From Galerina marginata (Eukaryota > Basidiomycota > Agaricomycetes > Agaricales > Galerinaceae), in contig JAECYW010000001.1 in NCBI GenBank assembly GCA_023014335.1, forward strand, positions 744,001 to 808,000: a stretch of DNA of 64,000 nt, in the 5' to 3' direction. The notes below the pieces were generated by a model. It was not told where the DNA came from. It searched no databases and saw only the letters and a program-made list of their open reading frames with translations. Shown here in pieces: positions 59,508-64,000 of the stretch. A program made the translations under genes and the position numbers. The first letter of the stretch is position 1, and each line of letters begins with the position of its first letter.

Positions 59508-61024
59508 TTATCGTAAGGACATCGGGAAATCTGGCGGATAGCTTTCGTCATTGCTTCCAAACATGTTTCGGAATTCTCGCACAGCAAACGGAAACGAGTA
59601 AGAACTTTCTGGACTTGCCACTGTGGATTGGGAAAGTCTCGAAGAAAGGGATTCACCCCCAAGTGAATCGTCGTATGTAGTGATGTGGTGAGGTGAACCA
59701 TGAGGTGAAAAATGCCACTGGCGTACGAGGGCGTCGTGAATCGCTGGGTTTGCCAATTGGTTGCTGGGTCGAAGCAGTTCGCCAGCCTCAGATTCAGATT
59801 CAGACTCTGTAGCCGACAGGTCATCGGGATTCTCTGCGGGCTGTGCAAAATCGGACGCTCGCAATGAGTCTTCTGGGAAGTCATCTTTTTGACGTATTTC
59901 ACCCAGCAGTGAGTGTTGAATAGGCGCTGAAAATAGTTCATCCGACAACATCCTTGGAATCTGGTTGGGTGTAGTTCCCGCCTTGGTGGAAGAAGACCTT
60001 GAAAGTCGGTACCTAACTTCATAAATGATGCCAAATAACATTGACTCGTACGTACGTACCGTGGCTGCGTCTTCGTCTTTTGCAATCTAGCCTTCATTTC
60101 TAGATGTGGCATGATAAGTTCACTTTCTTGACTTTGGGAGCTGGGTATGGTAAAAACAGAGTCTTCCTCAGGTAGGCATAATAGATGAATTGCACCTGGA
60201 CTTCGGGGCTGCTCGTCGAGGCTGCCAAACATTTGGCTTTGTGAAGAGTCGACAGGTAGTTGTGCATCTCTGCCATCCAGAATATCCGGATTATGTTCGT
60301 CCTTCTGTGCAGATCTTAAAACAGAATTGGGAGGCGGAGCCAGAAATGAAGGAGGTTTTTCAAGTAAAGCAGGTCCAGTCGAGAGAGAATGCGTCATGGG
60401 GGAAATATTCTGACTTTGTGAAGAAGGGACATCCGAATCCATAGGCTCCAAGTTCAACGTAGTCGGTATCGTAATTGCACCACTGTTTATTTTCTTGGAC
60501 GGCGTCTCATCGGTGTGACAACCCTGGCACCGAAGCTGCCGTGAACTCTGACGCTTCATGGTGACTGGCGTTGGTAAGAAATAAACAAGTTTCCGGTCAA
60601 TCTCATAATCTGAAAATTTAGGGGCGTTGTGTGAATGGCCAGATCCCGAGGCGGTTGACTGCCGTTTCCGAAGTGGTGCCTCATGTGTCACTGGCGAATT
60701 ACTATTGAGATGTTCATGGCCACTATCTTTCTTCTTGGTGGCCATCATGCTTGGGGTCTTTGAAGTTCGGGCACTCTGCCCCACGGAGAACATTCGCTTT
60801 GGCGCTTCACATGGTCGAATGTTTATGATTGACGATACATGGTCGAGTTCTTCTTCTTTCCTTGTGAACCACCGCGTTACCTCAGTGTCCTTCGTCGAGC
60901 CTTCAGGATATTCGTTTTTCCGTTTCTTGAGGGATGGAGCAGAAGTCGCTTTCGCTTTCCGCTTCTTGGAATCGGGATTAGGCTTGAAGAAACTTGTTAT
61001 TGGGACTTCGCCGAGGAGGGGCAT
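59508..61024 (-). CDS. Uncharacterised protein with PIP-box-like N terminus
   Basis: Exons 61024-60060 and 60012-59508 give 489 residues. The start MPLLGEVPITSFFKPNPDSK contains E-V-P-I-T-S-F-F. This matches the PCNA-binding PIP-box pattern Q-x-x-(I/L/M)-x-x-F-F except that Glu replaces Gln, and a basic stretch (KKRKAKATSAPSLKKRK) follows directly. The rest is Ser/Pro-rich with three SSQSQ repeats, possible sites for ATM/ATR-type kinases. A paired cysteine (LRCQGCH) is too small to be a zinc domain alone. The C terminus is acidic (SATESESESEAGE). A nuclear DNA-replication or repair role is only suggested by these motifs. I do not recognise the family. Confidence 0.6.
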
Positions 61025-61632
61025 CTTATAGAGAAGAACAAACTATTTAGTGCGTTTCAAATTATTTCAAAAGCTGAGGTCATTCACTTTAGAAAGGCTC
61101 AATGTGCTGACAGAATGTTTGGCACGCCGCGTCAGTCTTGAGGTGAGCTTATGCTGAGCACCAGCCTAGGCAGGTAGAAGTAGGTCGGAAGTGCTCAGAG
61201 TCATACTGATACTCAGCGTTCTTGCTGTGCACGTGACCGCGTCGAACGTTTCCACGTGGGAACTCACCGGCACCATTTCTTAGCATTTCTTATATTACGG
61301 CTCATTCTACAATTCCAGAGGATAGAAACAACTAATTTCTGCTCAGAGTGATTCAAATACCCTTCTGTCTCTGGATATCTCCCTCTACGTTACCTCGCTC
61401 GCCTTCTATTTTTCTGAGAACTATTGCGCGGGAACAGAATCTCGTCCTGTAGCTAGCCAACGAATGTCTATTTTTGCAACCTGGCATCGTGGAATATGCT
61501 CTCCATGATAAGCGACAAGGACCCATTGTTTAACTCTCAATCCTACGTTTTTCTCAAAGGACGATAGCATTGTCACCTTTCCACCAGGCAGCCGATTTCG
61601 CCTTGTCGAATTTTTTGCCCATCCCAGGAGCT
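61025..61632. promoter_or_regulatory. Nitrite reductase upstream region with GATA sites
   Basis: About 600 bp between divergent genes. Two matches to the fungal nitrogen-regulator site HGATAR lie close to the nitrite reductase start: TGATAA at 61506-61511 and CGATAG at 61562-61567. Further GATA cores lie at 61321 and 61374. AreA/NIT2-type GATA factors activate nitrate-assimilation genes, so control by nitrogen source is likely, but short motifs also occur by chance. Confidence 0.45.
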
Positions 61633-64000
61633 ATGAATCACAACACTGGCAAACTGACTACAAGGCATGTTCTTATCATCGGGATGGGTATGGTGAGTTT
61701 CAGCAGAAATACACGAATCACTTGAGAGTGCTCAGGTGCAGTTATGTAGACGTCCTTAGCCTTTATCGAGAAACTGTTCGCATACGACGACGAGGACACT
61801 GGGGGCGAAGGTTGGTCAGCAACTGTTGTCGGTGAAGAACGTTGGGTCGCCTATAATCGTGTTGGTCTAGTAAGTACACCGAAAGTATTGTCAGTATAAA
61901 TCTTGATTGCCTCGCATAGACACAGTACTTTGGCCATCGTTCAGTCAAAGACCTCTACCTCCAGCCTCCGTCGTGGTACATGTCACATGCCTCTAATCGA
62001 TTAACACACATCACAGAGGATCCAGTATGCCAAGTTGACACTGCTAAACAGAAGGCGTGGACAAAAAATGTAGGTCGCTCTCATTTGCTCTCGGAGTTGT
62101 GCACTAAATCGACAGCAGGGCATTGAAATCGCTTACGATATATGTGTCTTCGCAACTGGTTCACAGGCAACTATTCCTCCATATGTCAATCCTCCCGATC
62201 TTCAAACTACTCGAGGAATGTTCGTATATCGCACAATAGACGATCTGGAAAGGATGATGGCCTTCGCAGAACAACTGCATGTCAAAAGTGTTACTCTGAT
62301 CGGCGGAGGTCTACTTGGTCTAGAGGCTGCTAAGGCCATTTCTGATCTTGATTCTATTTCTCATGTCACCATCATTGAGCGTAATAAATGGGTATATATT
62401 CTCCATTCTTTTCATCTACCTTTATCTTATATGCTGTTTTCACTAGATTTTAAGCCGCCAACTCGACGAAGAGGGAGGGCGCATGGTCTTGAACCAAGTG
62501 CAAGCCCTTGGGATTGAAGTTTCCTTGGGAGTTCAGGTACAATCGATTACAACCGTAGAAGAAGAAGGAATAACGGCAGTGACTGGACTACTTCTTGACA
62601 ATGGGGTTCACCACAGGTCCGAGATGGTGGTCTTTGCTATTGGCATTCAGCCTCGAGACGACCTGGCAAAAGGCTCCGGAGTACAAACTGATCTTCGTGG
62701 CGGAATCACTGTGCACAATGACTTGAGCACATCAACGCCAAACGTCTATGCTATTGGCGAATGTGCTGCATGGGGTGGTAAAACATATGGGTTTATTGCT
62801 CCATGTGTGGAGATGGCCGATATTTTGGCACACAACCTTACTCAAGGGCCATCACACAAGACGAGGTCTATGGTCACACCTGACACGAGCACAAAACTCA
62901 AGCTCATTGGAGTCAACGTCGCTTGTTTTGGTGACTACTTCGCCGACACAGCTCCACTGGCAAGCGTCGATATACCGGGGCACACTAAACACGGGAAAAC
63001 AGCGACTCCTGATTCTCCTGTTCGCTCTCTGTCATACCATGATCCTTTCGGCCCTGTTTATAAGAAGTACATCTTCAGTGGTGACGGGAAATATCTCCTA
63101 GGAGGGATAATGGTTGGTGATGTCGACGACTACACGAAGTTACTCTCAATCGTCAAAAAAAGGGTAAGTTCTTTGCCCGGTCATTGTTACATATTACAAC
63201 TTACGGTGTGGACAGAAACCCTTGGAGACTGCCCCAGGCCAACTGATACTAGGTATTCCCCGCATGGAAGGTGAATTTGACGGGGATGATTTAGACGATA
63301 TTGCGCAGGTTTGCTCCTGCTACAACGTGTCTAAGGAGGCTATTTGTAAATCCGTTGTTGCGGGATGTAAATCGATCGGCGAAGTCAAGTCCAGAACCAA
63401 AGCTGGAACTGGTTGTGGTGGTTGTGTGCCACTCACAACCTCCATATTTAACTCCGAGATGAGGAAGGCCGGCCATGTCGTGATGAACCACATCTGCTCA
63501 CACTTTAAGAGAAGTCGGCAGGACTTATTCATGATTGTGAAAATCAAGAAATTGACGACTTTTGGAGACATCATGAAGGAGGCCGGCGATATTCCTACTT
63601 CGATAGGATGCGAAATCTGCAAGCCAGCAGTGGCCAGCATTCTATCCAGCCTTCATAATGAATTCGTCATGACTCCCGTCCATCACCAAAATCAAGATAC
63701 AAACGACAAATACCTCGCCAACATCCAACGCAATGGGACGTATTCAGTGATTCCAAGGGTACCAGCCGGAGAAATTGTAAGTCATTTCTCGAGACTGTAT
63801 CTCGTGTTCGTCTCTGATCTTCTCCAACCAGACGCCAGCAAAGCTCAAAGCCCTCGCTGTTGTCGCTGAAAAATATGGATTATATACCAAGATTACAGGA
63901 GGGTAAGCACATTTCACTGATTTGATCACCACCCGCGACCGAAACAGCACAGCCAGAGAATTGACCTTTTTGGTGCAAATAAGCAAGACTTACCTGACAT
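61633..64000 (+). CDS. niiA: Assimilatory nitrite reductase, 5' part
   Basis: This enzyme reduces nitrite to ammonium with NAD(P)H, FAD, an iron-sulfur cluster and siroheme in the cytosol. Exons: 61633-61696, 61760-61869, 61920-62069, 62119-62391, 62447-63163, 63216-63776, 63832-63902, 63953 onwards. The FAD fold starts HVLIIGMGMV. The NAD(P) fold has VTLIGGGLLGLEAAKAISDL, and the second FAD motif is NVYAIGECAAWGGKTYGFIA. The BFD-like [2Fe-2S] domain reads VCSCYNVSKEAICKSVVAGC and ends AGTGCGGC. The siroheme domain begins with GLYTKITGGQRIDLFGANKQ and runs off the window. The first junction is the least certain: it keeps phase but leaves the FAD motif two residues short of relatives. Confidence 0.93.

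Noticed and set aside
1..64000. tRNA, rRNA, CRISPR arrays or bacterial-type operons
   Set aside because: I looked for tRNA T-arm signatures, spaced direct repeats and Shine-Dalgarno-led gene strings and found none; all genes have fungal intron structure.

Overview
This is nuclear DNA from a mushroom-type fungus (Basidiomycota, most likely Agaricomycetes). The evidence is gene structure: about two dozen protein genes lie on both strands, nearly all cut by many introns of about 45-65 nt, with very small exons, and intergenic gaps are short. The protein families are fungal nuclear ones. I saw no virus, plasmid, rRNA, tRNA, CRISPR array or intact transposon.

Layout. 1-807 (-): 5' part of a mitochondrial ClpX-type unfoldase. 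1059-3484 (+): cactin, a splicing-associated protein. 3955-5359 (+): a cyclin-like protein. 5789-9681 (+): the ubiquitin E1 enzyme UBA1. 10888-13339 (-): a second cyclin (Pho80/Clg1 type). 14620-18882 (+): the STRIPAK subunit FAR11/STRIP. 20654-22029 (+): a forkhead factor. 22294-23368 (+): DRE2. 23821-24408 (-): an orphan membrane protein. 26358-27816 (+): BCD1. 27842-28615 (-): MED18, which converges on BCD1 with a gap of about 25 bp. 29429-32633 (+): a Ser/Pro-rich protein with a CUE-like tail. 32849-34697 (-): a HEI10-type RING E3 ligase. 35308-39209 (-): the inositol hexakisphosphate kinase KCS1. 40383-42151 (+): a TFIIS-N-domain protein inside an almost CpG-free block. 42686-45037 (-): an FHL1-type FHA/forkhead factor. 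45195-45982 (+): MTFP1/MTP18. 46163-47846 (-): eIF2B delta (GCD2). 48178-52408 (+): RAT1/XRN2. 52658-55102 (-): an uncharacterised protein. 55484-56364 (-): SEC22. 56585-57421 (+): MPO1. 57595-58996 (-): a short-chain dehydrogenase. 59508-61024 (-): a protein with a PIP-box-like N terminus. 61633-64000+ (+): assimilatory nitrite reductase, cut by the window end.

The genes are mostly housekeeping (RNA processing, translation initiation, ubiquitin, secretion, transcription, signalling) and do not form a pathway cluster. Several pairs are divergent and share a short upstream region: ClpX/cactin, FHL1/MTFP1, GCD2/RAT1 and SEC22/MPO1.

The strongest unusual signals are three. First, a block of about 2.1 kb (39,750-41,843) has only one CpG in my reading, yet it carries an intact spliced gene. 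Second, apparent single-base insertions all go in one direction (+1). They are concentrated in KCS1, the second cyclin, FAR11 and two disordered-protein genes, and are absent from many long neighbours. Third, splicing is unusual: AAG acceptors, one or two GC-AG introns, and exons as short as 3 and 7 nt. Exon limits come from reading splice sites against conserved protein motifs. No alignment or transcript data were used.
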